Shown: piece after piece, positions 1-11,518 of the stretch
How positions within the stretch are numbered: position 1 is the first letter of the stretch
Layout of the letters: each line of letters starts with the position of its first letter
Origin: Apostichopus japonicus
Taxonomy: Eukaryota; Echinodermata; Holothuroidea; Aspidochirotida; Stichopodidae
Length of the DNA stretch: 64,000 nt
Direction of reading: 5' to 3'
NCBI RefSeq assembly: GCF_037975245.1
Contig: NC_092571.1
Coordinates: 1,406,501-1,470,500, forward strand
Translations under genes and position numbers: made by a program
Notes under the pieces: generated by a model
Databases searched by the model: none
Told to the model about the DNA's origin: nothing
Seen by the model: only the letters and a program-made list of their open reading frames with translations

Positions 1-174
1 ATAGCGCCCCCACCCCACCACCACCACACCCGCCCGCCTTTTCAATCTTATTCAAAGGGAGTTATTTGCACAACGTTGCATTTAGACATAATTGTTTAGA
101 CCTATAGATTTATAGTCTAACTATGCCTGAGAAAATAGTCAGAATGTGCCCTTTGACGTCTCAATTTTGAATTT

Positions 175-1966
175 CTTTGAAACAGTGGCGTAGCTACGGG
201 GGGCCTGGGGGGCCGAGGCCCCCATGAAATCGGCTGGGCCCCCCCCACTGGCCCCCACTGGGAATGGGGTGGAAAAAAATGTTGTAAAAAAAAAAAACAC
301 TCATCAGTGCGATTCACTAATATTTTTTGTTCAATAATTTGGGAAATAGAGTTACACAATTTTCTCGTCTGCATATGGCAGAATAAGAATAATACAATAT
401 CTGTAGTAATCATGAGAATGGTCACACAGCATGGCATGGCAATGGTCGATGCGACGATTGCGACCATACACCACGAACCTTGTGCATGTGCTGCGCGATA
501 TCGATATCTGCTGAAAATATGTTCAGTGCTTCCACCTATAGGCTAGCGCAACAATCTATCAAAAGATTGGCTCCGTTTGTACTGAGCCGAAGTATCAGGT
601 ATTCATATATATTGCCTCGAGTCAAATGAATATATGTCATTGAATATTCCACAAAACAACTTTTTTATGGCCACGAAACTGTCGATTTTCCACTACTGGT
701 AGAGATTGGCACAAAAACCCAGATTCTGATGACAGCTGCCTCAAGAAACCCAATAAATGGCCTAATTAGCACCGAGCCACCAATGTGGACCATTACCGAA
801 ACATCAATGCGTGTTAGTCTTGCATCCCCTTCCTCTAATGCTATTTAAGTCCAAATGTGGGCATATCCTGCAAACCTACCGGTAGCCCACAGGGGTTTGA
901 GTTGGGAGAAAGGCCTTGACACCTTGAAACGACAAATGATGCCAACTTCCCTCAAGTTAAAAGTCTGGCTGAGTTGGCAAGGCAAGTCAGCATGAAAGAG
1001 AAAAAACTTTTATTGCATTTCTGTCACCAAAGTTCAGGCGCGGATCCAGAGGGGGGTCCAGGGGGTGCGGACCTCCCTGCTCTTGGCCCCCCCCCAAAAA
1101 AAAAGGAAAAAAAGAGAGAAAAAAAAGAGAGAGAGAGAAAAAAATTAAATTAAACATCCATAGCGTTTGTTCTCTCCAATCTACCATGAATAGATCATCA
1201 ATAAAACTAGCTAACTCGTACTGATGCAGATACATTTCGAGTGAGTTTTTGTAGGAGCTTTGCATGGCTAAATTGAAGGGGGTTCCCTGTTGTACTTAAA
1301 TATCCAAGAATTTCACAATGGATAGAGGGAAACCCACTCCCCTAAGACCCTAGGATCACTGGAGGCCAAACCCCTCACCCTTACAGAATCCTGGATCTGG
1401 CCCTGCATCAAACAGTGGTGACGGAACGGGAGGGGGATTGGGCGCTAAAGGCATTATGATTTTTGTATCATCTCAACTCATCTGGTATGTATTACCATAT
1501 TTCATAGATTGTTTTTTCTCATCAATTAAGAAATTGCAGACATGAGATTCATATTTTCAGGCTAGGTACATGCAGCTTAGAATACTCGGGAAGTGCCGTT
1601 TCCGGCCATCTGGGGAGTTTGTAAAGCCAAAAATTTTCTTGGACGCTCCGCGCCAACCGATGGTGGCGCTCCGCTTAGATAGTCTTACGTCCAGGCAAGG
1701 CTGGACCAGTCAGACCCCCCCCCACCCTGTCACACATTCTGCATCTGCCCCTGAAGTTACACATCCTTTTGGTTGCTATTTTGCCTCACAGGTGCCATCT
1801 CCTGCGATCTGGGGGGGTGCTGAAATCTCAAATTTTCTCTGTACGCTCCGCGCCAACCAAGGTGGCGCTCCGCTTAGATAGTAACCTCCGGCCCCCCCCT
1901 ACAAGAAAGAACAGCCCCCCATGGCCCCCCCACTCAAAAAATCCTAGCTACGCCACTGCTTTGAAA
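175..1966. mobile_element. Non-autonomous hAT element with 8-bp TSD
   Basis: The element body is 183-1958. It starts with CAGTGGCGTAGCTACG and ends with the inverted form CTAGCTACGCCACTG. Perfect 8-bp direct repeats CTTTGAAA flank it (175-182 and 1959-1966). An 8-bp duplication with CAGTG-type termini is the hAT signature. No transposase reading frame is visible in the 1.78 kb, so it must rely on a transposase made elsewhere. The ends are C/G-homopolymer rich. Inside are two versions of a GC-rich module (about 1581-1687 and 1783-1880, sharing GCTCCGCGCCAACC) that recurs in the elements at 42.2 and 47.7 kb. Further TIR-like words near 1035, 1395 and 1725 suggest nested insertions, but I could not pair them. 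Confidence 0.85.
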
Positions 1967-2778
1967 GATCCCCAAAACCCCTTTTATTGGAGTTGGCTTC
2001 GACGACCCAAAGACCACCATCTTTGTAAATTCCACCCCTGCTATAAGCTGTTTAAAGAACTCAAAACTCCGAATCAAAGGTCGATGTTGTACGCGGCTGG
2101 TTCTCGAGATCATTGGAACTTACTGCTTGAGGAAGGTAATGGCATGGAGATCTTATATACCTGTCATAATCAGGGACGTAGCAGCGGCGTAACGATGAGT
2201 CTGGGGGCCCCTGGGTCCAGGGAAGGTAGGGCCCCCCTGGCTGCTGCGGAGAATCAACCGATGTGCGCGCAGCGCATATCACGAGCGCGGAGCGCGAAGT
2301 CCCAAAGGCGTGGGTCCAGGGCCCGCCTTAGGGCCCTGGAAGCTCTGGGGTTCTCCAAGCTCTCTGGTGCAATCTAAGCCATATATGGAACATTTCGTGG
2401 TGATTTTATCGACTGAGATTTTGGGGGAAATCTGCGTTCATAGACACATTTTTGGTCCGCCTTGTCTGTCATACTGGGAACATGAAAAAATGTGTTGCAA
2501 AGCTAGAATACATTAAGAGATTGAATGGACAATAAGACCAAATGACCAATGTCCAATTAACATAAACATGTATATTTCCACTCTTGGCGTAACTCCTGTG
2601 GACAAATGGTATCCAAGTTCCCGAGAACTTGGAAAGGCTAGAGCTTGAATTTACCCGAGGCATCAGCGATTTGGCCGATAGCTGAGGAAAGCATCAGCCA
2701 AAGGGGTTCAAAATATGCCAAATTTGTGTCATTTGGGCAGTTATCGGCTAATGTCATTTGGCAACCCTGACCGAGAGC

Positions 2779-3122
2779 GAATTCATTGAAATTAGAGGCG
2801 CTATTTCGCTACAATATGTACCAGCGTAGCCTATCAAGTTCCAGTGTGTACCTCAGGCTCTTGAGTCAGTCTTGCGGAAAGAAGGATACGAGATTTGCAG
2901 TTGCAGGGGCATATGATTTATGACGAACGTATCCACGCACAGAAAAATATGTCCATTGTCTCGTTCATAGTTTCTTTTCCAACGAAAACGTGCCGTTTCA
3001 AAAAAAAAAGAAAAAAAAAGGGTACCCCTCTTTTAAGTTCTGTACATCAGTGCAGCGGGGGCCCCCTTTGGTCGGGGGCCCCTGGGTTTTTCCCGTCCGA
3101 GCCCATAGGCGTTACGCCGCTG
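2779..3122 (+). repeat. 344-bp direct repeat, copy 1 (hAT right-end module)
   Basis: This begins at a GAATTC word and ends exactly at the TIR CGTTACGCCGCTG. Copy 2 (7070-7413) is also 344 bp and differs at only about 7-8 positions by eye, plus small homopolymer changes. Shared features are an A-rich run near 3000, a GGTACCCTC word and C/G-rich terminal stretches. It lies upstream of the metallothionein gene in the same orientation as copy 2. Confidence 0.9.
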
Positions 3123-3831
3123 CAAAGAGTCAATCGGTTACAGCAGGGAGTTGTTATCCCTGGTTACAGCTGATACGTTTTCCAGTAAAACGCCTATTTG
3201 ATTACGGTAGCCTAGAAAGACCATCACATGGATTTGCAAACTTGAAAAATGTCCTTGCATTTAACATTATAATATTTGCATTTCAGATACGGATAGTGCT
3301 GACGGTTACCGGACGCGCAGCTAAGTAGGTGGGGTGGAGGGGAAGGGGGTGGAAAGAGAAGAGTATAGGGGTTTTCCGCCCTCCCCCTTAGAATGATTTG
3401 GTTCGTAGAAACTGTTCTTTACAGTGTGCTTGGTTAATGGAGGGGCAATGTTGAAGTCATCAATAACCCCTTGGTATTCAGGGGGAAGGGGTAGTCTCTA
3501 AATATTATTTAATGGGAAATTGGAGTAGAAAAGGTCTGGCAATGTAGAATCATTTCAGAATATATCACTCTGAAGGAGAACCGAGGAAACCGCGGTTTTC
3601 AAAACTCTTCTGGTACTGAGTGATAGTGATGAGTGAAAAAGGGGACAAATGGGGTATGGTTGGAAATTATAAGTCGCTTTATTTTAATTAATTTATGAAT
3701 ATAAATAAAAATCCATTGTTCAGTTGAGATAATAAGGTCGTAATGTCTTTTATAAGCCTCTGTAGATTCTAAACTTCAATAGGCGTCCTACGCCTGAACG
3801 CACAGACAGGTGCAATTTTGGTTATGTTACC

Positions 3832-3868
3832 GTGTGCAGCGAATTCTCGGTAAGAGGGATTTGCGCTC
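3832..3868 (+). promoter_or_regulatory. Pair of metal-response element cores
   Basis: TGCGCTC at 3862-3868 (plus) and GTGTGCA at 3832-3838 (minus strand TGCACAC) both match the TGCRCNC core bound by metal transcription factor MTF-1. They lie about 65-100 bp upstream of the TATA box of a gene whose product is a metallothionein, the usual arrangement in animals. Binding is inferred from sequence and context. Confidence 0.6.
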
Positions 3869-3932
3869 ATTACGAGAACTCAGTTTTACATTGGGGTAAT
3901 AATCAAACTTACACACGTTACTCTTTCTAGAA

Positions 3933-3940
3933 TATATAAA
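3933..3940 (+). promoter_or_regulatory. TATA box of the metallothionein gene
   Basis: TATATAAA lies about 150 bp upstream of the start codon, predicting a transcript start near 3963-3970. Between that point and 4084 there is no ATG, so the chosen start is the first ATG of the predicted mRNA. The ATG at 3944 lies upstream of the predicted transcription start. Confidence 0.7.
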
Positions 3941-4083
3941 ACCATGGATTCGAGTCTTGAAATTTCACATCACCCAACCTACTTCGAAGCTATCATCGAC
4001 AGAATCTTCTGTGAAAACTCAACCGAGAAATTCATCGCCATTTTTCAGACTTTGTCGAAAACTTGAAATCCACTATAATCATC

Positions 4084-5663
4084 ATGCCTGTTGACTGTAC
4101 CTGCAAATGTTGCCAGGGTAAGTTGAGAAATTGCTAACATTTTAATAAACTATAATTTATGGAATATCACATGGTTTGTTTATATCTTGCTTATCGATAC
4201 TAAGCACAACGTAGTTTGTACGCAGTTTAAGGAATTGAGTAAAAAATACCATATCATGGCATGATAGGGTATATTCACCTGAGCAAAGCTTTCTGCGAAC
4301 TAGTTTTCGTTCTCGTAATAAGAGGCTTGAGTATCGGCCATTGGAAGAGTACGTAAATCAGCTGAGCGAAATTGTTTACATCCTGACCTAACTTATGAAG
4401 TAGTAGGAAACATTTCATATGTTTATTCCCATTGTTAGTTAGATATTGAATGTTTATCGTTATTGTTGTGACAATTAAATCATGAATTCCATTATCATGA
4501 GTGACAGTAGAATCTAATTACGCTATTTATGACTTTTACGGTATTATCAAGATTTTCGATTGTTACACGCTTTCAGCAGTTAAACTCCCGTGAATCCGTA
4601 CCATATGAATGGGGAAGCGTTAGGAAGTAGGGAATAGGGTTAGGGGTTAGGAATGGTACGGATTCTAAATTAGTTTAATGTTCAGCCAGTCGTATTTATA
4701 ATGAAGGATAGGCCTATTAGGCTACTTCCTATTTCTGTATTAATTCATTTTATAACAGCTACACGCTCCACGTGATTCATGCGTATTCCCAAATTGCGAA
4801 AATTTGCTATGTACCCAGAATTGCACTGTGTAGATATCAAGTTTATATGTTGAGTATATATATAAAGTAAGCCTGTACATCATGATATGAAAAGTCGAAT
4901 AAAGTGCAGAGATATTAACATGAATCATTCTTATTTTTGCTTCCTTCAGGTGGAGCTTGCAAATGTGGCCCAGATTGCTGCAAAGAAGACGATTGCCCAT
5001 GCTCCAAGGGAAACTGTGCTGGTGAGTGTCTGTTTAATAATATCTTCATTACTTTGTAGTTTGCTAAAATCTATTAACTAGATCGATTATTATTAAGCCT
5101 AATTTAAAACCTGGCTTGGATTTAGTTAATCATGAACTTGCCACACACAGAGACACGGCAGTCAAAATCGTAAATATAGGAATTTGTGACTTCTGTCACT
5201 GTATAAATTTGGTTAGGTTTATGACATTTTAAGCATATTTTATTGCACTTTCGGTTCAATTCAACTTGCTGATTGGGGGCGAAGTTATATTAATATTTGA
5301 AGGAGATGAAAATTATAGGAAGCTAAGATGGAGAAGGCAGGAGTTCTACTTTTCTAGAGGGGGCCAAGTGATATATACCATAACCAATCCATATTTTTAC
5401 CACAAATTGGATAGGTGGATGCCCTCACGTGGGAGGACAGTGGCCATCTTAGTTATAGGGCTACAGTATTGCTTTTTATCTATGATACTAGATACTGTAT
5501 AATGTCAGGTGTCGGGTATTTGACCGATCCCTTGTGATAATCGATGACTTAGTATTCTGAAGTATGTTTTCAATGATAATTTTCTTCTCTCTCTCCTTTC
5601 TGTTTACTCACAGCTGGTAACTGCTCGTGTGTCTGTGAATCACTGTGCAACTGTACAAGTTAG
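4084..5663 (+). CDS. Metallothionein, exons 4084-4117, 4950-5021, 5614-5663
   Basis: The three exons encode a 51-residue protein with 16 cysteines (31%), no aromatic residues and no histidine. Cys pattern: CxCxCC (5-10), CxC (15-17), CC (21-22), CxC (27-29), C34, CxCxC (39-43), CxC (47-49). This is the composition of a metallothionein, a cytosolic chelator of Zn, Cu and Cd used in metal storage and detoxification. It starts MPVDCTCKCC; echinoderm and mollusc metallothioneins also begin MP. Donors are GTAAGT (4118) and GTGAGT (5022); acceptors are TTCCTTCAG (to 4949) and TTTACTCACAG (to 5613). Both introns are phase 1. The promoter has a TATA box and two metal-response cores. At 51 residues it is shorter than the 60-70 typical of sea urchin proteins. 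The gene lies within a hAT-bounded segment. The family is secure; the subfamily is not. Confidence 0.93.
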
Positions 5664-6705
5664 AACGCTAAATGAAGACTACACGGATTCACTCACCATA
5701 ATGAGGTTAGTTCCACACTTCAGAAATTGTAATTTAAATTAAAAACATTGTTTAAGTTAATTGCTCCCAAAAAGAACAGCCCCTGAGAATTTTCCAACTT
5801 TTGGATTCTTTATCGAGCACTGTCGAGATTCAGATAATGGCCCCTGATATTCCTTTGCCATTAGAGATCCCGACAGATATATTTCAGAGTAAAGCCAATT
5901 GATATGTTCTGACACCCTGGTCCACATCAGACTTCCTTTAGTTTACATGTTCTAGAACATTTCATCATGTTCCTCCGAAACTTAAAAAAGAAGAAGCCCT
6001 CGCCCCCCCCCCCCCAAAAAAAAATATCCATCCATTATGCAAAGTAACAGACAAATATATTGTATGACCAACTTAACTTACTTAGCTTCCATACATCAAA
6101 TTAAATAATTATTTTTACTTTTCTACAGTTCCACTGTATCTTCACTGACCACGGCTTTCTCTGATCACCGTTCAACGATTGCATCACTGCCTCGCCTACA
6201 GCATACCATGCACCTAGCAACTGTTTTTTTTTTTTTTTTTAAAGTCGGACAATCACGGTTCCACCACCATCTGAAAGAATCCAATCTTTTGACCATCTGA
6301 GATTGACGAGAACTGACCAATCGATTACCTTAAATTGCCACAGATATAGATGCTACACGCCTCGATTCGATGTTTTTGTTAGATATTTTTTGTCTTGGTG
6401 TGGTTCGTTGTTGATGTGTGTGATATAAAGTGACGCGAGCACGATACATCATGTGCGTGTGTACGGTGTGATACGTTTGGTTACCGTCGCTACGGGTAAA
6501 TGTACATAACCATATATTCAAGTTTTGTAATCATTTGTGTTCATTCAATATTGTAATCCTGGCTGCCCATTCAGCTACTTGCATTTTCTGCTAGTTTTCT
6601 TGATATTTTGTCTAAGCTTTGTATTTGTTTCATACAGTATAGATCCATTTATGATTATTTCTCTCACAAAATGTTGCAGCTGCAGCATGGTGTTTATGTA
6701 TTAAA
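5664..6705 (+). other. Metallothionein 3' UTR, possibly with an intron
   Basis: A good acceptor (TTTTCTACAG, ending 6128) pairs with a weak donor at 5706 (GAG then GTTAGT), which would place an intron in the 3' UTR. A candidate polyadenylation signal ATTAAA is at 6700-6705, followed by A-rich sequence. Alternatively the transcript may end earlier; no AATAAA was found between the stop codon and 6700. Confidence 0.35.
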
Positions 6706-6976
6706 AAAAGAAAAAAAAGTTTGTGAGGAATGTCAATATTTTTGAAAAACTATTGTGTTGTTGTTATCAGTCCACTATCTACAATCAGCTATATGCATGG
6801 CAGTTTAGCAACTTTGAAAGTGGTCAGTCGATCATGAGAAGCACAAAATACACTGTTGAAAACTGTTATAACCAAACATGTGTTTCAAATTTTGTTCAAT
6901 TTCTTGACCTTAACCTACTTTACTATTAAGCAATACAACCGAGAGATTATAAACAGGGCACACCCACTCACCACCC

Positions 6977-7066
6977 TCTCGATATCCCAACACCCCACCC
7001 CATCCCCAGCATGCGATGCCCACCAGAACTCTCTCGATATCCCAACACCCCACCCCATCATGCGAT
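6977..7066 (+). repeat. Short tandem duplication, C-rich
   Basis: Two copies of a roughly 50-bp unit containing CTCTCGATATCCCAACACCC and ending near CATGCGAT lie directly upstream of the second 344-bp repeat. Confidence 0.7.
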
Positions 7067-7069
7067 ACC

Positions 7070-7413
7070 GAATTCATTGAAATTAGAGGCGCTATTTCGC
7101 TACAATATGTACCAGCGTAGCCTATCAAGTTCCAGTGTGTACCTCAGGCTCTTGAGTCAGTCGTGCGGAAAGAAGGATATGAGATTTGCAGTTGCAGGGG
7201 CATATGATTTATGACGAACGTATCCACGCACAGAAAAATATGTCCATTGTCTCGTCCATAGTTTCTTTTCCAACGAAAACGTGCCGTTTCAAAAAAAAAG
7301 AAAAAAAGAGGGTACCCCTCTTCTAAGTTCTGTACATCAGTGCAGCGGGGGCCCCCCTTTGGTCGGGGGCCCCTGGGTTTGCCCCGTCCGAGCCCATAGG
7401 CGTTACGCCGCTG
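7070..7413 (+). repeat. 344-bp direct repeat, copy 2 (true right end of the segment)
   Basis: This is nearly identical to 2779-3122. Unlike copy 1, its terminus is followed immediately by GGACGTAG, the partner of the left target duplication, so it is the outer right end. The two copies share orientation and flank the metallothionein gene, so unequal crossover between them would delete or duplicate about 4.3 kb including the whole gene. Confidence 0.9.
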
Positions 7414-7421
7414 GGACGTAG

Positions 7422-8539
7422 CTAGAAATTTGAAGGGGTGGGTGCAGAATTTTAAATATCACACTTCTCGTCTAAGAATTCAGTAGAACAATTGAGGGCA
7501 TACAATAATAAAAGCACATCGAAATATAGCCTACATAATGTACGTATCATACACATATAAATGAGGAATCAGGTCATTTATCGTTTCTATTTTCTTTATA
7601 GCGCCACCACTCTGTCAAACTTTTGCAGAACTAGAGCCATGTGGCTAGACTGTGTGTATATTTATATAAAATATAATAATAATAATTAAAAAAATCCTTT
7701 CAAAAACAATCGAAATTAAACTATCATTAAGTGAAACAAAGTTTTCAAACTTGAAAGTTAGACGATGTGAGGGGTGCCCAGTGACATGAGTCATGGTTGA
7801 GAAGAAATATCGCGTGAGTACAATTGGCTGTCAAGCTGTGACGAAACATTGAAAATTCTATCAACAGCCGTCATAGGCTAGGCCCATGCCAGGGCCTACT
7901 AAAACCAGTCTAGGCTAGGACCTAGGTTTTGATAGAAGTAAGCCAGCCACAACTAGTACTGATACTGGTAGTACTAGTAGCCTAGGCTAAACAAAACTAA
8001 GCTGTCAAACCTACCCTAGACGTAATACTAGCTAGCACCGTTATGGTAGACCCAACAAGAACTAAGCCTTGCTAACCTTTGTGCTTTGGTAAAAATAAGA
8101 CTGCTTTTTTGGCATTAGACCTATCACAAGGTTGTAGCATTATACTATTACTAATACTAGCTCTAAGACTAAAGTTAGCCTAGACCTATCTAATTCCAAT
8201 TTACTTAGTTTAGCACAATCAAGCATAAGCTAGCTAGACCTAGGACTAACGTTTTACATTATTGGGTTTAGGCCGATAGCTGTTATTGTGTTAACACAGT
8301 TGCCAGAACAACAGCTGTACCATTGGGGGTTAGTGGGGGGGGGGGATTATGGCCCACTTAAAGACTGAGCATTCAATTTTTAGGCATTTGCAAGTTTGTC
8401 TATTTATTAATATTACATAGCAACTACATGATGCAGATTAAGAGTATTTACATAAGAACAGTTCAAAATAGCTTGCTATCTTATTGGAACACAATCATAT
8501 ACAGTAAATTAGCCTTGGGCTGCCCCCCTTCGTTCCCCA
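7422..8539. other. Interrupted hAT-like terminus and intergenic DNA
   Basis: 7422-7470 continues the hAT-type terminus into which the metallothionein segment appears to have inserted; its partner end was not found. 7860-8260 is dense in TAGGC, CCTAGG and CTAGT words of unknown meaning. A G run lies near 8335. No gene is visible. Confidence 0.5.
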
Positions 8540-8830
8540 GTGCAATATATCTATATTAGCTTTATTCTCTGTTATTTATTTCTAATTCTGTCCACTCCTC
8601 AGGGACCCCGATGGGAATATGCTCTTTATAAGGCTTTTTGGGCTATCCTTAGTATTATTATGTATTTGATAGAGTGCTCTACAAAGATCACAGAACTTAA
8701 ATTCTGTTTTGTTTTCTCTTTACTTTTGTCTTTTATTTCTATTATCTTTTCTATCAACTTGTTTTTGTTTTTCCTATTGCCTGTAGTTTTATGTGATAGC
8801 ACCTAATAAATAAACAAACAAATAAACACC
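8540..8830 (+). mobile_element. Possible non-LTR retroposon 3' end
   Basis: A T-rich stretch ends in a short AATAAACA-type repeat (about 8803-8828), like the microsatellite tails of LINE and SINE 3' ends. There is no coding sequence with it and no clear target duplication. Confidence 0.3.
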
Positions 8831-9231
8831 AGCATCTAAGTAAGGATTAAGCTATACTATACTTGAAGATAAGAGAGAGGGTTTAATGTTTACATAATAT
8901 TTTGTTTATATCGTTGCCTCAGCATCTTGGTTGTCTGTCATGAACTGGTTGCTCAAGGAAGAGCCCATGGAGAAGAAAAGTCGGACTGCCAGCAAATAAA
9001 CAAAAAAAAACTGCACAATTGTATCAAGCATTCAGTTTGACACTGGATGACACATGCGAGGATGGGAGTGAAATAATACACTGAGGTCCCATACAGCAAT
9101 AAGCTGGAATCATGATAAACTGGTATGGAAACAAGCAATGTCAAACAGGAAGATTACTGGATGAGAATTATCTCTGTCACATACATCAATAATGATGGTC
9201 ATGTGGTTGTCTCCTAGCTGTGGGAGGATGG

Positions 9232-9450
9232 GTTTGTTTGTTTGTTTTATTTGCACTCAGATTGTTCAAAATACAATAAAAATAACAGAGACGACATAAT
9301 AGAAATGGAACAGATTGAAAAGAAGAAAAAGAGTAACAGGAGCTAAACCTTTTGGGCTGACAGAACGTCGGCCCATTTCCAATGGGTCCCTAGAGACAAA
9401 AATTTGCACTTTTCAATGGTAAATTCCAATAAAACCAATAAATAAAACTC
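9232..9450 (-). mobile_element. Possible retroposon 3' end, minus strand
   Basis: GTTTGTTTGTTTGTTTTATTTG marks what would be a (CAAA)n tail on the minus strand, followed by about 200 bp with TTGGGCTGACAGAACGTCGG and a TCCCTAGAGAC word. The shape resembles a 5'-truncated LINE or SINE inserted in reverse. The family was not recognised. Confidence 0.35.
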
Positions 9451-10959
9451 TAAAAACACACATATTGCACATATTTCTGAAAAGTGCTTCCACCTCCCCC
9501 CACACCCCATATTACATGAGATGCTTCCAATTAAAAAGGGTGAGGAGGGAGATTGTGGGTGAGAATGTAGGGAGGGGGAAGTTATTCTTGACAGTTATCT
9601 CTATTACACAGATCAATAACCATGATTGGAATTGTGTGTACCTTAATAACCATTCTGTAGTGGAGTAATGCTTGGCAATGAATATGCCGCACATTTCTGG
9701 TTATGTCATGGACTGTTATGCTATAGTCTGACAACACAATAAACCTAGTCTACATCCATTGCAAAATGAGAACAGAATCCACAGAAATTATGTTAGACTT
9801 CCAGTTATTATCACCACAAAGAAACAAATTTGATCATAAGAAACTCGTAATTGTATAGCGCCCTCTATTTTAAGAATTTGTTCAGGTTGATTGTCATGTT
9901 GTAATTTTAACATGATGTATCGATAACACTGTAGCTTTAACAAGCCTAATTAGGTTTTCATCACATTCAAATCATACAAATATGAAAACCGGTACTTTGA
10001 TCAAGTTTCATTGTAATGTTCTTCCGTCAAAGCCAATTAAGTCTTTATTCAAATTCTTTCTCCCTTGCACGAATGACAATCGTTTGAAAATGCGCCACTG
10101 CCAACAGTTTACCTGCCTCGGGCATTTTAATGTGCTGTTTAGTATTAATATATGGGTAGTTGCTATCAAGCAGGAGGATAAAAACTGTGATGAAAGAAAG
10201 AAATTGAACAGGAAACAAGATGCAAGGAAAGGGATGGACAGACCGTAAAGCAGCTTTCTCAGTTGAAATTGATAAAGGTGTCAAAGCTAGTCCATAGTAA
10301 CATGATTCCATAAAGGTGGAACTTATTAGTTTGTTTAACTAACTTTCATTTCAAGCAGTGAATCAATTTTTTCTAATTTGCTGATGGTATTATATTTGTT
10401 TTCATACTACCGGTACTATGAAAAGTGTCCGGCCAACGAAATGTTGAGGATTGAATCAAATTCATTATTCAGTCACTCAATTACATTCATTTGACATCTA
10501 GTGCAAAACGTTAGAAGGATATTTTAGTTTGGTTTAATTCCAATCTTATCTTCAGAAATACTCACAAGTTAAGTAAAAATCTCTGACAAAACTCAAAATT
10601 CTGCTTAAAATAAAAGCCTTATAGGGTCATCGGTATTGTATTCTAAAGATTAGAAAGTCAACCAATGGTAACCGTAAACAATTTTCAAAAGTCTTGTAAC
10701 GCCATATACTTTCCAAAGTATTTATCTCTCACATAAACCATTAAATTGTCAAATTGGACAGCCCCCGCAATACTTTGTGTATAATTTGAAAAAGTCTGAC
10801 CCACCACAAGCAGGAAAGGTTTAACAATTCTTCGCATGCTATTCATTTGAACCAATAAACAATGCCAAGGGATAGATGAGGGTACGAAATGCGTGGGAGA
10901 GTCCTACCATGAAGGGTTCTTGTACTCATGACATGCTCGCTAAAATGTGTGTGTGTGAG

Positions 10960-11307
10960 CATCGGCGTAGGAGCCCAATTTGATTTAGGGGAGCTGTAAC
11001 ATCTTGCCTGAAAAATATAACCACAATTTTTCTTAATGTGCATATCATGTCAGGCATGCAACGGTTATTACATTGCATATCAATAACATACAATCATTTT
11101 TGGTTATTACCCTTCCATATTGGTTAGATTTACTGGGGAAGTCGTTACAATAATAATGATAATAATATTATAATTTTAACCATTGAAAAACACATTGCAA
11201 ATTATTTTTCTTTCAGTAGGTGCCCGAAGAATTCTCAGGATATTGCACGAATTTTCACAAAAATATTAGTTGAGGGGGCTGCAGCCCCCCAGCCTCCTAC
11301 ACCTATG
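10960..11307. mobile_element. TIR element (MITE), CATNGGNGTAGGAG ends
   Basis: The left end is CATCGGCGTAGGAGCC; the right end, read on the minus strand, is CATAGGTGTAGGAGGC. A GGGGGCTGCAGCCCCC palindrome sits just inside the right end. The outer 8 bp (TGTGTGAG and TGGGAGAG) agree at 6 of 8 positions, compatible with a decayed hAT-type duplication. The element is 348 bp with no coding capacity. Confidence 0.6.
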
Positions 11308-11518
11308 TGGGAGAGTATATAACATTCACGCACAGGTAAATTCATATAGTTTTGTTCTTTTATGTCGTAGAGAAACACCTGAGCACAAAGACAAAATTTC
11401 TTTACTGATTTTTTTTTTCCCCCTGCTGATTGCCACTATAGTGTCTTAGTTCAATTGACTTTTTCAGGTCCCACATGTCAAATTTTGGTCTCTCGGAATT
11501 AATGCTGGCACCCACTGA

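Larger units (their letters stand above)
2174..7421. mobile_element. hAT-like TIR/TSD-bounded segment carrying the metallothionein gene
   Basis: The outer ends are CAGCGGCGTAACG at 2182-2194 and its exact reverse complement at 7401-7413. The 8 bp immediately outside are identical, GGACGTAG at 2174-2181 and 7414-7421. Removing the segment and one copy of the duplication rejoins CAGGGACGTAGCTAG, itself a hAT-type terminus, so the target was probably an older hAT element. The segment is 5.23 kb and holds the whole metallothionein transcription unit. A second right-end copy lies inside (2779-3122), but its outer 8 bp (CAAAGAGT) do not match the left duplication. No transposase ORF is seen. Two readings fit: macro-transposition using ends of two neighbouring elements, or recombination of gene-bearing DNA into a simple element through the 344-bp repeat. 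Confidence 0.72.

Noticed and set aside
1034-1406. Possible nested hAT with CAGGCGCGGATCCAG and CTGGATCTGGCCCTG ends
   Set aside because: The inverted ends are plausible, but the flanking 8 bp (CCAAAGTT and CATCAAAC) do not match, so it is not called as a separate element.
2182-3122. Simple 941-bp hAT element ending at the inner repeat copy
   Set aside because: The 8 bp after 3122 (CAAAGAGT) do not match GGACGTAG before 2182, whereas the 8 bp after 7413 do.
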